Under the pieces are notes generated by a model that saw nothing but the letters and a program-made list of their open reading frames with translations, did no database searches and was not told where the DNA came from. From Klebsiella pneumoniae (GTDB lineage Bacteria > Myxococcota_A > UBA796 > SXON01), in NCBI GenBank assembly GCA_945861635.1, contig CAMAWH010000039.1, positions 1 to 46,549 on the forward strand: 46,549 nt of DNA, given 5' to 3'. Below, one piece after another: positions 8,789-17,388 of the stretch. Position 1 is the first letter of the stretch. Each line of letters begins with the position of its first letter. A program made the translations under genes and the position numbers.

Positions 8789-10069
8789 ATGCAAAACGGC
8801 CCGATTGTACTGGTTGGAGATTTTGGACCTGTGGCGGGTTTCGGTTCGCTGCGGGCACGTCACTATCAGGAGGCGTTGTCCGAATTCGAGGTTCGGTGCG
8901 TGGACTGGCGGTCCGTCGCGCCACGGCCGGAGGACGGCGGTGCCGACGCGCTGACAGAAGATGCGTGCGCCGTCGTCGCTGCCGGAAATTTCGGTCCGAC
9001 GCGCGCCGCGCTCGCGATTGCTTCGGAATTGCCGCTGTGGGTGGACTTCGCCGGAGACCCGTTCGCGGAAGCGCAGGCCGGCGCCGCCAGAGCGCGAGAG
9101 GCCGGGGACACCGACGCGGCCGAGGTCATCGCGGCCGAGGCGTCCAGCGTTTTCGTGCCCGCGTTGTGCCGCGCCGACGCAATCGGCGCCGTAAGCGCAC
9201 GCGGTCGACTCGCGACGCTCGGCGCGCTCGGCGCCATCGGCAGACTGGCCCGCACCGACGCCGCCGAGGACCTCGTACACGTGGTGCCGATTGCCGCGTC
9301 GTTCGGCTTCGACCCCGCCGCCGTCCGACACGCGCTGCCCGAGCGGAAGACCCGCGCCCTGCGCGTCGCGCTTTTCGGCAGCTTCAACACTTGGTTTGAC
9401 GAGGAAGGCTTGGCGGACGGGTTGCTCGCCGCCATGGGCCGAATGTGGGCGGTCGGAGGGTTGATCGAAGTCGTCGTGACCGGAGGCGCGGTCGAGGGGC
9501 ACTTCGGCACCGGTTACGGGGCTTTTCGCCGTCGGATGGACGCGTCCCCGCACGCTGAACGGGTGGACTATCGCGGTTGGGTCGATCACGACGCGCTCCC
9601 ACCCATCCTCTCGACGTGTGACGTCGCTATCTGTATGGACCGACCCGGCGCCGAACCCGAGTTGGGCAGCCGCACCCGTGTCCTCTATGCGCTCCTGCTC
9701 GGGTTGCGGGTATTGGCGACCCCGCGCACAGAACTCGTCCGTGACCTCGTTGCCGACGGACTGGTGACGCCGGTCGAACGTGCAACGCTTGCCGACGTTT
9801 TGGTGACCCTCGCCGAGGCGATCAACCGCAACTGGTCCGACGCGGAGCCGCCGGTTGCGCACCACCTCGCGGCGCGGTACTCGGTCCGCGCCACGACGGC
9901 GCCCTTACGACGCTGGGCGGCCGCGCCGCGCCGAATTCCGCCCACTCCGGACGCCAGGACGCTCCTCTCGCTGACGGCCGAACGTGACGCTCTCCGGGTG
10001 GAACTCGCCACCCTGCGCGCCTCGCCGACCTGGAAGACGCTCGACCGGATTCGGAAGCACCTTCCGTAG
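8789..10069 (+). CDS. Glycosyltransferase, GT-B fold (GT4-like)
   Basis: A 426-residue cytosolic protein. The N-terminal half starts IVLVGDFGPVAGFGSLRARH, a Rossmann-like opening typical of GT-B acceptor domains. The C-terminal half shows LRVALFGSFNTWFDEEGL, then RVDYRGWVDHDALPPILSTC and DVAICMDRPGAEPELGSRT, followed by LYALLLGLRVLAT, the layout of GT4 donor-binding domains. The final about 30 residues (ERDALRVELATLRASPTWKT) form a coiled-coil tail of the kind often appended to surface-polysaccharide glycosyltransferases. No other polysaccharide genes adjoin it, so substrate and product are unknown. The family call is from pattern only. Confidence 0.75.
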   Translation: MQNGPIVLVGDFGPVAGFGSLRARHYQEALSEFEVRCVDWRSVAPRPEDGGADALTEDACAVVAAGNFGPTRAALAIASELPLWVDFAGDPFAEAQAGAARAREAGDTDAAEVIAAEASSVFVPALCRADAIGAVSARGRLATLGALGAIGRLARTDAAEDLVHVVPIAASFGFDPAAVRHALPERKTRALRVALFGSFNTWFDEEGLADGLLAAMGRMWAVGGLIEVVVTGGAVEGHFGTGYGAFRRRMDASPHAERVDYRGWVDHDALPPILSTCDVAICMDRPGAEPELGSRTRVLYALLLGLRVLATPRTELVRDLVADGLVTPVERATLADVLVTLAEAINRNWSDAEPPVAHHLAARYSVRATTAPLRRWAAAPRRIPPTPDARTLLSLTAERDALRVELATLRASPTWKTLDRIRKHLP

Positions 10070-10202
10070 GGCCAGCCGACGAATAACCGTTGCGCGTGGC
10101 CTCCCGGCGTCGCGCCCCGAACGGCGACCCACTCCACGATCCTCCACGGCGCGCGTGAAATTCCTGCATCACCTGTGGCATGCTCGCGCGCACCGAGGCC
10201 CC

Positions 10203-11507
10203 ATGCACTACGTCGTCGTCGGAAACTCCATCGCCGGAATCGAAGCCGCGATTGCCCTCCGCAACCGCGACGACGCAGCAACGATCACCGTGATCAGCTA
10301 CGAGCACGACCATCCGTTCGCGCGCGTCTCGCTGATGTACCTGTTGTGCGGCCAGCTCAGCGTGAAGGACACCGAGTTCTACGATCGCGATCTCTACGAG
10401 CGAATGCGCTTCGTACGCCTGCGAGACAAGGTGACGGCCATCGATTCCGTCGCAAAAACGATCACGACGGCCGGCGGGGCGGCGCTGACCTACGACAAGC
10501 TCCTGCTTGCGGTGGGTTCCACCCCGCGAAAAATGCCCTGGCCGGGCGCCTATGACGAGCCGGGCGTGCACCACTTTGTCACGATGCAGGACTACGAAGG
10601 GCTGAACGCCGCCGCCAAGCCCGGGATGTCCGTCGCGATCATCGGCGGCGGATTAATCGGCGTCGAATCGGCGGAAGTCCTACACCTGCGCGGACTGAAG
10701 ACGTACTTCTTCATCCGCGAACCCTGGTATTTTCCCGTTGCGCTCGATGAAAAAGAGGCGCTCGTGGTCGCCGAACACATCCGCCACCATGGCCTCGACT
10801 GCCGAACGAACACGCCGGTCGACGGAATCGAGCGGCGCGACGGGAGAATTCTGCTGAAGGGTCCGCAGGAAGAGATTGTCGTCGACCTCATCGTCGGCGC
10901 GATTGGGGTGGTACCGAACACGAAATTTCTGGAAGGGAGCGGCATCGCGGTGAACGCCCAATCCGGCGGCGTCGAGACGAAGGACAATCTGGAATCCACA
11001 ACCGCGCCCGACGTTTTTGCCGCGGGCGATTGCGCAAACGTCACCTGGCCCGATGGCGCGCGACGCCCCGAGCAAATCTGGTACACGGCACGCGATCAGG
11101 GGCGCCTCGCCGCGCGTGCCATGCTCGGAGACGACGTGAGCTATCGGCGGGGAACCTGGTACAACTCGGCCAAGTTCTTCGACATTGAATACACGACGGC
11201 CGGCTTCATCCCGTTCTCCAAACCCAAGCACGGTGGCGCCACAACCCCGACCGATGCGGGCTGGCAAACCTGGTACCAGCAGGTCCCCGGCAAGGCCATC
11301 ACCCAACGCATCGTCCTCAAGGACGGCGCCGTAAAAGGATTCAATGGCCTCGGCTCGCGCTGGGATCATCAGGTTTTCATGCGGTGGGTGCAGGAACGAC
11401 GACCGCTTGCGTGGGTGCTCGAACATATGAACGATGCCAGGTTCGACGAGGAATTCATGCCTCCGTTTCACGTACTCCCAACCGCCACGCTCACCGAGGG
11501 TGCCTAG
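10203..11507 (+). CDS. NAD(P)H/FAD-dependent oxidoreductase (pyridine nucleotide-disulfide class)
   Basis: 434 residues from ATG 10203; an upstream in-frame extension has no family resemblance. FAD-binding starts HYVVVGNSIAGIEAAIALRN. The NAD(P) site is VAIIGGGLIGVESAEVLHLR. The second FAD motif is TTAPDVFAAGDCANVTW. The protein resembles the NADH-rubredoxin/nitrite reductase oxidoreductase group and lacks a redox-active CxxxxC. The C-terminal 90 residues (from about 340) form a distinct domain rich in aromatics. The stop TAG is followed immediately by the ATG of the polyferredoxin gene, so the two are almost certainly co-translated and probably form one electron-transfer module from NAD(P)H to membrane iron-sulfur clusters. 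Confidence 0.88.
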   Translation: MHYVVVGNSIAGIEAAIALRNRDDAATITVISYEHDHPFARVSLMYLLCGQLSVKDTEFYDRDLYERMRFVRLRDKVTAIDSVAKTITTAGGAALTYDKLLLAVGSTPRKMPWPGAYDEPGVHHFVTMQDYEGLNAAAKPGMSVAIIGGGLIGVESAEVLHLRGLKTYFFIREPWYFPVALDEKEALVVAEHIRHHGLDCRTNTPVDGIERRDGRILLKGPQEEIVVDLIVGAIGVVPNTKFLEGSGIAVNAQSGGVETKDNLESTTAPDVFAAGDCANVTWPDGARRPEQIWYTARDQGRLAARAMLGDDVSYRRGTWYNSAKFFDIEYTTAGFIPFSKPKHGGATTPTDAGWQTWYQQVPGKAITQRIVLKDGAVKGFNGLGSRWDHQVFMRWVQERRPLAWVLEHMNDARFDEEFMPPFHVLPTATLTEGA

Positions 11508-12572
11508 ATGCAAGAAGGACTACTCTCTACCTACCAGAACCCCAGCCGCACGCGGGGTGCGCTCGCGTGGGTTGCCGCCGCGTTTCTCACCGGGTTCTAC
11601 GTCGATCTCTACTTCTTCGATCACCTCGCGCCCGTTGCCTCGGCGCTCCACCTCCCCGACAAATGGTTCCTGTACGGCCTGATCTACGGCATTGGCATGA
11701 TCATCGGTGGCTGGTTCATGCTCCAGAAACACGGAAACAGCCGCTACCACCGCATCCGGACGTATTGCCTGATCTCGGTGCAGGTGCTGTTGGGCTTCTC
11801 CCTGCCGCTCGTGATGAAGCTCTGGACCGGAAAAGAATACTATTTGTCGTACATGTGGCCGCTGAAGCAATCGTATCTTTTCCCTAGTACCCTCAAGGAT
11901 ATGCCCGCCTATCTGGCGCTCTATTTCATCGTGGGCTCGCTTGTCGCCTTCCCGCTGCTCGCGTATTTCAAGGGCAAGCGCTTCTACTGCTCGTGGATTT
12001 GCGGGTGTGGTGGCCTGGCCGAAACGTTTGGTGACCCGTGGCGGCATTTGTCGGACAAATCCAACCGGGCGCTGCGAATCGAACAGTTCAGCATCTACGC
12101 CGTCCTCTGCATCATTCTCGTCGTTACCGGCCTGCAGATCGCAGACGCGGCCGGCGCCGGAAATCCAGCGCTCCATACCGTGGCGACGCGGACCGACAGG
12201 CTGTACGGCCTCGCCATCGGCGCAGTGTTCTCCGGGGTCATCGGCGTCGGCCTGTACCCGCTGATGGGCACCCGCGTGTGGTGCCGGTTTGGCTGCCCCA
12301 TGGCGGCGATGCTCGGGTTGATCCAGAAGTTCGGCCGCTTCCGGATCACCGTCAAAAAGGACATGTGCATTTCCTGCGGAAACTGTTCGACGTATTGTGA
12401 GATGGGCATCGACGTCCGCCAGTACGCAATGAAAAACATGGACTTCAAGCGCGCGAGTTGCGTCGGTTGCGGCATGTGCGCGCACGTGTGCCCGCGCGGC
12501 GTGCTCAAGTTGGAAACAAAGCGCGATGTCGGTCCCGGCGCCCAACAGGCGGTGTGGACGCTGGACCTGTAG
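11508..12572 (+). CDS. Membrane polyferredoxin, NapH/NosR/CcoG-like 4Fe-4S protein
   Basis: A 354-residue inner-membrane protein with about five to six transmembrane helices (approximate segments 20-45, 50-72, 85-105, 130-152, 185-210, 230-252). Cytoplasmic Cys motifs are FYCSWICGCGGLAE, VWCRFGCPMAAM, CISCGNCSTYC and CVGCGMCAHVC. The last two are classical 4Fe-4S ferredoxin sites; the first two correspond to the CxxxCP-like pairs of NapH/NosR-type proteins, here in the unusual form CSWICGCGG. It is the likely membrane partner of the FAD enzyme encoded directly upstream with no gap. The electron acceptor is unknown; quinone or a periplasmic reductase are possibilities. Confidence 0.87.
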   Translation: MQEGLLSTYQNPSRTRGALAWVAAAFLTGFYVDLYFFDHLAPVASALHLPDKWFLYGLIYGIGMIIGGWFMLQKHGNSRYHRIRTYCLISVQVLLGFSLPLVMKLWTGKEYYLSYMWPLKQSYLFPSTLKDMPAYLALYFIVGSLVAFPLLAYFKGKRFYCSWICGCGGLAETFGDPWRHLSDKSNRALRIEQFSIYAVLCIILVVTGLQIADAAGAGNPALHTVATRTDRLYGLAIGAVFSGVIGVGLYPLMGTRVWCRFGCPMAAMLGLIQKFGRFRITVKKDMCISCGNCSTYCEMGIDVRQYAMKNMDFKRASCVGCGMCAHVCPRGVLKLETKRDVGPGAQQAVWTLDL

Positions 12573-12575
12573 CGG

Positions 12576-13904
12576 TCAGATCGCGGCGGTGCTCCCACGC
12601 AGATCCTGCCGGCATTTCAGAAACTGGGTCTCGAAAATATCCCCCCAATCCGCGCGCGCCTTGAGTTGCCGCGCCAATTGATAGGTGCCGCCCAATCCAC
12701 GGTGAAGGAACGTGAGTTGGCTGGGCGCGCGTAGCACCGGATTGATCATCACGCGCGGCATGATGGCCGCGATTCGCTCGTGGGCGTTGTCGGTATTTTC
12801 GCCCATCGTATATGGGCCATCGCGGAAGGGAATGCCGATCGAACGACACAACTCCCAGAGGGTGTCCTCTGCTCCCGGATCGCGTTTCATCAACGCGCCC
12901 AACTTCAGCGCGGCGACCATCAACCCTTCCCGGTCGCCATGCCTCGTCGTGTAGCCGCACGTCCCGTAGTCGTGGACAAATCCAATATCGAAATACCGCA
13001 CGCAGCCGAAATCAAGGATTCCAACCTTTCCGTCGGGTGTGAAAAGATAATTCCCGGGGTGCGGGTCGGCATGGATGGCGCGGTCCCGGTACAGCATCGT
13101 CAGGAAGGTACGACCAAGCGTCACTCCAGCGCGCTGCTTGGCTTCGCGCGACCCCGTGGCCACAAACACGCCAAGCGGCTTCCCCTGCAGCCGCTCCATG
13201 CACAGCACCTTTCCGGTGGACCAGCCCTCGTGCACCCGCGGAATCGACACGTCGTCATCGCCCACAAAACGCCGTCGAAACGCCGTCAGGTTCTGCGCTT
13301 CGAGGCGGTAGTCGATCTCCTCGGCCAACCGCGCCTCGATCTCGGCAAAAATGGCATCCAATTCTTCCTTCGGCCGGCGTAGCACGCGCGCGCCGACGAT
13401 CATCCGCTTCAACGCCGACAGGTCGCTGGCAACGCTGTCCTCAACGCCCGGATGCAGCACTTTGACGACGACCTCCGAACCATCCGGCAGGCGAGCACCG
13501 TGCGCCTGGCCCAGAGAGGCCGTACCCAGCGGCGCGCGATCAAACCGGGTGAACAGCGCGTCGATATCGCCGCCCAGCTCGGACTCGACGCGAGCCCGCA
13601 CGACGTCGAAGGGAACAGGCTCCGCGCGGTCGTGCAACTTCCCGAGAATCTCCTTGGCCTCTCCGGGAAGGTCGATGCCATCGACGATCTGCGCGACGGC
13701 CTGCCCCACCTTCATTGCGGCGCCTTTCAGCGCGCCGAGGTTGGCGACGATGCGCTCGGCGTTGTCGATGTGCAGCTTGCCCATCGCCGAATTGCGGGCT
13801 TCTTCGTTCTGAAACAGCCCGGCCATGCGCTGCCCGAGGTAACTCCCGCTGACTCGCGTGGTCAACCCCCCGAGTTTTGCGAGCCTGCCGAGCTTGGACG
13901 CCAT
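12576..13904 (-). CDS. ABC1/AarF/UbiB-family atypical kinase
   Basis: 442 residues from ATG 13904 (MASKLGRL). Family motifs are all present: KxGQ in GAAMKVGQAVAQI, the Ala/Gly loop GTASLGQAHGA, the ATP-lysine strand EVVVKVLHPG, the catalytic loop AIHADPHPGNYLF and the metal-binding ILDFGCVRYF. UbiB/ABC1 proteins act as ATPases or kinases that support ubiquinone and lipid homeostasis. No ubi genes adjoin it. Its end is convergent with the polyferredoxin gene (3 bp apart), and it is divergent from the glutaredoxin-like gene across 52 bp. The C-terminal AQLTFLHRGLGG-type segment is typical of myxobacterial members that are often near fatty-acid or redox genes. Confidence 0.9.
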   Translation of the reverse strand: MASKLGRLAKLGGLTTRVSGSYLGQRMAGLFQNEEARNSAMGKLHIDNAERIVANLGALKGAAMKVGQAVAQIVDGIDLPGEAKEILGKLHDRAEPVPFDVVRARVESELGGDIDALFTRFDRAPLGTASLGQAHGARLPDGSEVVVKVLHPGVEDSVASDLSALKRMIVGARVLRRPKEELDAIFAEIEARLAEEIDYRLEAQNLTAFRRRFVGDDDVSIPRVHEGWSTGKVLCMERLQGKPLGVFVATGSREAKQRAGVTLGRTFLTMLYRDRAIHADPHPGNYLFTPDGKVGILDFGCVRYFDIGFVHDYGTCGYTTRHGDREGLMVAALKLGALMKRDPGAEDTLWELCRSIGIPFRDGPYTMGENTDNAHERIAAIMPRVMINPVLRAPSQLTFLHRGLGGTYQLARQLKARADWGDIFETQFLKCRQDLRGSTAAI

Positions 13905-13956
13905 GCCGCGCCGTCTAACGCAGCACCCGTCCGGCGAGCGGGGTATGCCGCGCGGC

Positions 13957-14310
13957 ATGCAAACCCTTCAAAACGTTCACGCCAACGCGCTCGCCCGACA
14001 AATCACGAACCACAAGGACTTTGTGGACGAGGTCAAGGCCGCGATCGCCGCCAACAACGTCGTCGTCGTCGGGATGGGGTGGAATCCATCCGTAGGGAAG
14101 GTGCGGCGGCATCTGGAGGGCCGAAATACGCCGTACCACTATATTGGACATGGAAACTACATTACCGGGTGGCGGCGGCGCCTCGCGCTGAAGCTGTGGG
14201 CGGGCTGGCCGACGTATCCGATGGTCTTTGTGAACGGTGCCCTGGTTGGCGGCGGATCGGATTTGATTGCATTGGACAAAGCAGGGGAGTTGGCGAAACT
14301 GTTGGAGTAG
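13957..14310 (+). CDS. Glutaredoxin-fold protein lacking all cysteines
   Basis: 117 residues from ATG 13957 (13945 is an alternative). The fold is that of a glutaredoxin: strand VVVVGMG, helix, then NTPYHYIGHGN, a cis-Pro strand GWPTYPMVFVNGALVGGGSD and a final helix KAGELAKLLE. Where active glutaredoxins have CPYC or CGFS, this protein reads W-NPSVGK, and it contains no Cys at all. The glutathione-site elements TYP and GG-SD are kept. It therefore cannot do thiol-disulfide exchange and is more likely a binding or scaffold protein. I believe similar Cys-less homologues exist in other proteobacteria, but could not check. It is divergent from the ABC1 kinase. Confidence 0.8.
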   Translation: MQTLQNVHANALARQITNHKDFVDEVKAAIAANNVVVVGMGWNPSVGKVRRHLEGRNTPYHYIGHGNYITGWRRRLALKLWAGWPTYPMVFVNGALVGGGSDLIALDKAGELAKLLE

Positions 14311-14341
14311 GTCGGACACACCGCCGGAGGCGCCGGCGCGC

Positions 14342-15523
14342 TCAATGCACCGTCAGCGCGCCCGTGTTGCTCGTCTGATATCCATCCGTCGAGCCCACAC
14401 CGGGGCAGGAATTGCCACCCAGATCGCACACCGTCCAACTGAGCCCGTAATCGGCGCTGGTGCGGACGGCGTAGTCGTAGGTTCCCGGCGTCGACGGCGC
14501 CGTTGCCCGGCCGTTGTGCTCATCATTCGCGAGGTCGCCTTCCTTCAGCCCGTCCTTGTCTCCAAACCACGCCATCGGGGTCCACGTCCAGGCCGCCGTT
14601 ACGGGGTCGCTGCCATCCGCGCCGATGCCAAATTCCATCTGTACGCCCTTTCCTGCACCGATTCCCGACGTGACGCCGAATTCGTACGCCCATCCGTATA
14701 TGTCCGGTGTAACCTCCCCCGCCTGAGCCTCCATCGTGCAGGGCCACTGAAGGTGACAATAGTCGATGGGGTCAGGATCGCTGGGGCCGAGCACCGCGCC
14801 GCTCCCATAGCCACCGGCCTCCAACTCACAAAGCGACCAATCCCCGTGATCGACGCGGAAACGCACGCCGTAGCTGAGCGCACCGACCTCCTCGGGGTAG
14901 AATGCGCCCGCCCATTCCTCTCCCAGTGATGGGTCAGTTGCCTCGGCAATCCACGCGATGGACGACCATTCCCATGCCGTCGGATCGACCCCGGCCGTCC
15001 CAAAGCCAAGCTGCGCGTCGATGCCGATCCCGCCGCCTTCTCCCGGCGTTCTTGCCGCGACGAGGACTCTGCCGGTGATGTCCACGGTACGCGCGTAGAG
15101 ATCTCCCGTAAGCGAGGCAGGACCGACGAGCGCGCACGCGTCAATGGCGACGGGATGCAGCCCCGTTTCCGTTCCGCCCGAGTCCTGGTCTGCCGCGAGA
15201 AACGTGAACGGGGAGCGCGACGTGAGCACGCCATCGGTGACCACAAGTTCCGACGCGCCCGCCGACCCGGAAGGGGTGGTGCACAGCATCTCCGCGCCGC
15301 TCAAGAACGTGAGCGAAGCGCATGCGTTGCCGCCCACCGCAACCGCGCTGCTCGTCGAAAACCCCCTCCCACGGATGGTGACGGTCGTGCCCCCCGAGAC
15401 GGGCCCCTGATCCGGGGAGAGTTCGGTAATCGCGAGCGCCGGCGCAACGCCCGTATCGACCACGCCGGAGGTGTGGATGGCGGGGTCGCAGGACATGAGC
15501 AGGAGCAACATGCGCGCAAGCAT
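14342..15523 (-). CDS. Predicted lipoprotein with IPT/TIG domain
   Basis: 393 residues. A short signal peptide ends LLLLMSC (Cys12, lipobox). Residues about 30-110 form an IPT/TIG immunoglobulin-like domain: ITELSPDQGPVSGGTTVTIR, GRGFSTSSAVAVGG and TPSGSAGASELVVTDG. The remainder consists of two similar beta-rich segments, each with CxLxxG-like ends (SLCELEAGGYGSG and TVCDLGGNSCPG) and shared YAVRTSADYG/YGVRFRVDHG strands, suggesting an internal duplication of an unnamed module. Probable surface-anchored protein. The start lies only 8 bp from the GTG of the divergent FG-GAP gene (or 41 bp if both use internal ATGs). Confidence 0.75.
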   Translation of the reverse strand: MLARMLLLLMSCDPAIHTSGVVDTGVAPALAITELSPDQGPVSGGTTVTIRGRGFSTSSAVAVGGNACASLTFLSGAEMLCTTPSGSAGASELVVTDGVLTSRSPFTFLAADQDSGGTETGLHPVAIDACALVGPASLTGDLYARTVDITGRVLVAARTPGEGGGIGIDAQLGFGTAGVDPTAWEWSSIAWIAEATDPSLGEEWAGAFYPEEVGALSYGVRFRVDHGDWSLCELEAGGYGSGAVLGPSDPDPIDYCHLQWPCTMEAQAGEVTPDIYGWAYEFGVTSGIGAGKGVQMEFGIGADGSDPVTAAWTWTPMAWFGDKDGLKEGDLANDEHNGRATAPSTPGTYDYAVRTSADYGLSWTVCDLGGNSCPGVGSTDGYQTSNTGALTVH

Positions 15524-15531
15524 AGCCGGCC

Positions 15532-17367
15532 GTGTTCGAGGTATGGAAGGGGATGCTCATTGCGCTACTCGGTTGCGGACCGGCCCAGCCGCCGTCAGAG
15601 CCCCCGCAGACATGCGTGGCTGTGGACAATGGCGCGTGGTCGAGCGGCGCCGCCTTTGTGGAAAAGACCGACGAATGGGGACTTGGCGCGGTGACCGGCG
15701 GGACGTGGGCCGCGGGCGATCTCGATGGGGACGATTGGCCCGATCTGCTGGCAACGGAGCAGTTCTCGAACGCACGTGACGATTTGTCGGCCGGTATTCG
15801 CTACCACTTCGTCCTCATGAATCGCGAGGATGGGGCGGGGTTCCGGACGCTCGTGGATACGACGGAAAGCAGCGGCTTCCTAACGAATCGGGAGGGCACT
15901 GTCGGACACTCAGGAAACGTCCACGTCCTCGGGGATGTGGACAATGACGGCGACCTCGACATCTACTCGGGTCGAAACGCGGACGCGGGCAAGGAGGACA
16001 CCACGGGAGATCGCTCGGAGATCTACCTCAACACGGGGGACGCGACCTTCTGGCTCGCGCCGCGATCCGATGTGCACACCGAGGACATCTATCCAACCGC
16101 CGCCGCCGCCTTCACCGACTACAACGCCGATGGAACGCTCGACATCTACGTCACCGGTTGGTACAAGGAATACGGCCAATACGACGCGGCGCAAGCGCAA
16201 CTCCTTCGCGGAAACGGGGATGGCACGTTCACCGACGTGACCGATTCGGCCCAACTCAACATGAAGGGGATCGTCAGTGCGAAGCAATATCTGGAGCGAG
16301 GGCGGCGCCGCCCATCCTTCGGTGCCACCGCCTGCGACCTCGATGGGGACTCGTTTCCGGAGCTGCTGTCGTCCAACTATGGTCGGTCGTGGAATTTCCA
16401 GTGGCAGAACAACGCCGACGGCACATTCAGCGAAATAGGAGAGGAAACAACCTTTGCGTCGGACGGCAACCTGTCCTACGCCGACAACATGATGTACGCG
16501 TGTTGGTGCGTGGTGAATGGGCCGTGCGATCCGGCACCGACGACGTCGTGTCCGGACATCAAATACGCCGATAGTTGGACGCCTGGCTTCGACGACCAAC
16601 CCGCACGGTTGAACGGAAACGGCTTCACGACGATGTGCGGAGATATCGACAACGACGGTGACATGGACGTGATGACGGCCGGCATCGCCCACAAATGGGG
16701 CGGCGAATCGTCGGATGCCACCCAACTCCTCCTGAACGACGGAACAGGCGTGTTCGCCCGCATCGCCAATGACGACAATGGACTTGCCCGCCCGCGGCCC
16801 ACGCAGCCGCAATTCGACTGGAACGAAGGCGATTTGTACGGCGCGTTCTTCGACTTCGACAACGACGGATGGCTCGATATTCTGATTGCACAGAGCGATT
16901 ATCCCGACACACAGATGTGGTTGTTCCGTCAGGTTTTCCAGGGACAGTTCGAGGACGTCAGTGAGGAAACAGGAATGGATCAGCCGTGGCCGTATGGCGT
17001 TGCCATCGCGGACTTCGATCACGACGGAGATCTGGACGTGGTCACTGGCTCATCCACCGCGCGTACCGGAACGCCTTGGACGGCGCACACCGCGCACTTC
17101 TACGAGAACCAACGCTACGGGAATTGGGTTTCGTTCGCCGACATGCCGGTGGGGACCCGCCTGTCCGTGGAGGCCGGCGGCGTCACTCAGACGGCCGAGG
17201 TGTCCGGCGGATACGGCCATGCGGGCATCCAGAATGACGTCCCGGTGCACTTTGGTCTTGGCGACGGGTGCATGGTGGACCATGTCACCGCCGTGCTGCC
17301 CGGCGGAGAGGTGCGTGCGTGGTCCGGCATCGGCGGTAACCGGATCGTCCACCTCGACGCGGAGTGA
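15532..17367 (+). CDS. Lipoprotein with FG-GAP/VCBS repeats and ASPIC/UnbV C-terminal domain
   Basis: 611 residues from GTG 15532, or 604 from ATG 15553. The N-terminus MLIALLGCGPAQ supplies a lipobox Cys. Seven FG-GAP-type calcium loops are visible: DLDGDDWPDLL, DVDNDGDLDIYSG, DYNADGTLDIYVT, DLDGDSFPELLSS, DIDNDGDMDVMTA, DFDNDGWLDILIA and DFDHDGDLDVVTG. This suggests a beta-propeller. The last about 85 residues are an ASPIC/UnbV domain (VGTRLSVEAGGV, VSGGYGHAGIQNDVPVHFGL and VTAVLPGGEVR). This is the CRTAC1-like architecture of secreted bacterial proteins. An irregular Cys-rich insert (ACWCVVNGPCDPAP) lies between propeller blades. Cell-surface location is likely; ligand unknown. Confidence 0.88.
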   Translation: MFEVWKGMLIALLGCGPAQPPSEPPQTCVAVDNGAWSSGAAFVEKTDEWGLGAVTGGTWAAGDLDGDDWPDLLATEQFSNARDDLSAGIRYHFVLMNREDGAGFRTLVDTTESSGFLTNREGTVGHSGNVHVLGDVDNDGDLDIYSGRNADAGKEDTTGDRSEIYLNTGDATFWLAPRSDVHTEDIYPTAAAAFTDYNADGTLDIYVTGWYKEYGQYDAAQAQLLRGNGDGTFTDVTDSAQLNMKGIVSAKQYLERGRRRPSFGATACDLDGDSFPELLSSNYGRSWNFQWQNNADGTFSEIGEETTFASDGNLSYADNMMYACWCVVNGPCDPAPTTSCPDIKYADSWTPGFDDQPARLNGNGFTTMCGDIDNDGDMDVMTAGIAHKWGGESSDATQLLLNDGTGVFARIANDDNGLARPRPTQPQFDWNEGDLYGAFFDFDNDGWLDILIAQSDYPDTQMWLFRQVFQGQFEDVSEETGMDQPWPYGVAIADFDHDGDLDVVTGSSTARTGTPWTAHTAHFYENQRYGNWVSFADMPVGTRLSVEAGGVTQTAEVSGGYGHAGIQNDVPVHFGLGDGCMVDHVTAVLPGGEVRAWSGIGGNRIVHLDAE

Positions 17368-17388
17368 CGACGCCGTGGACAGACACGC

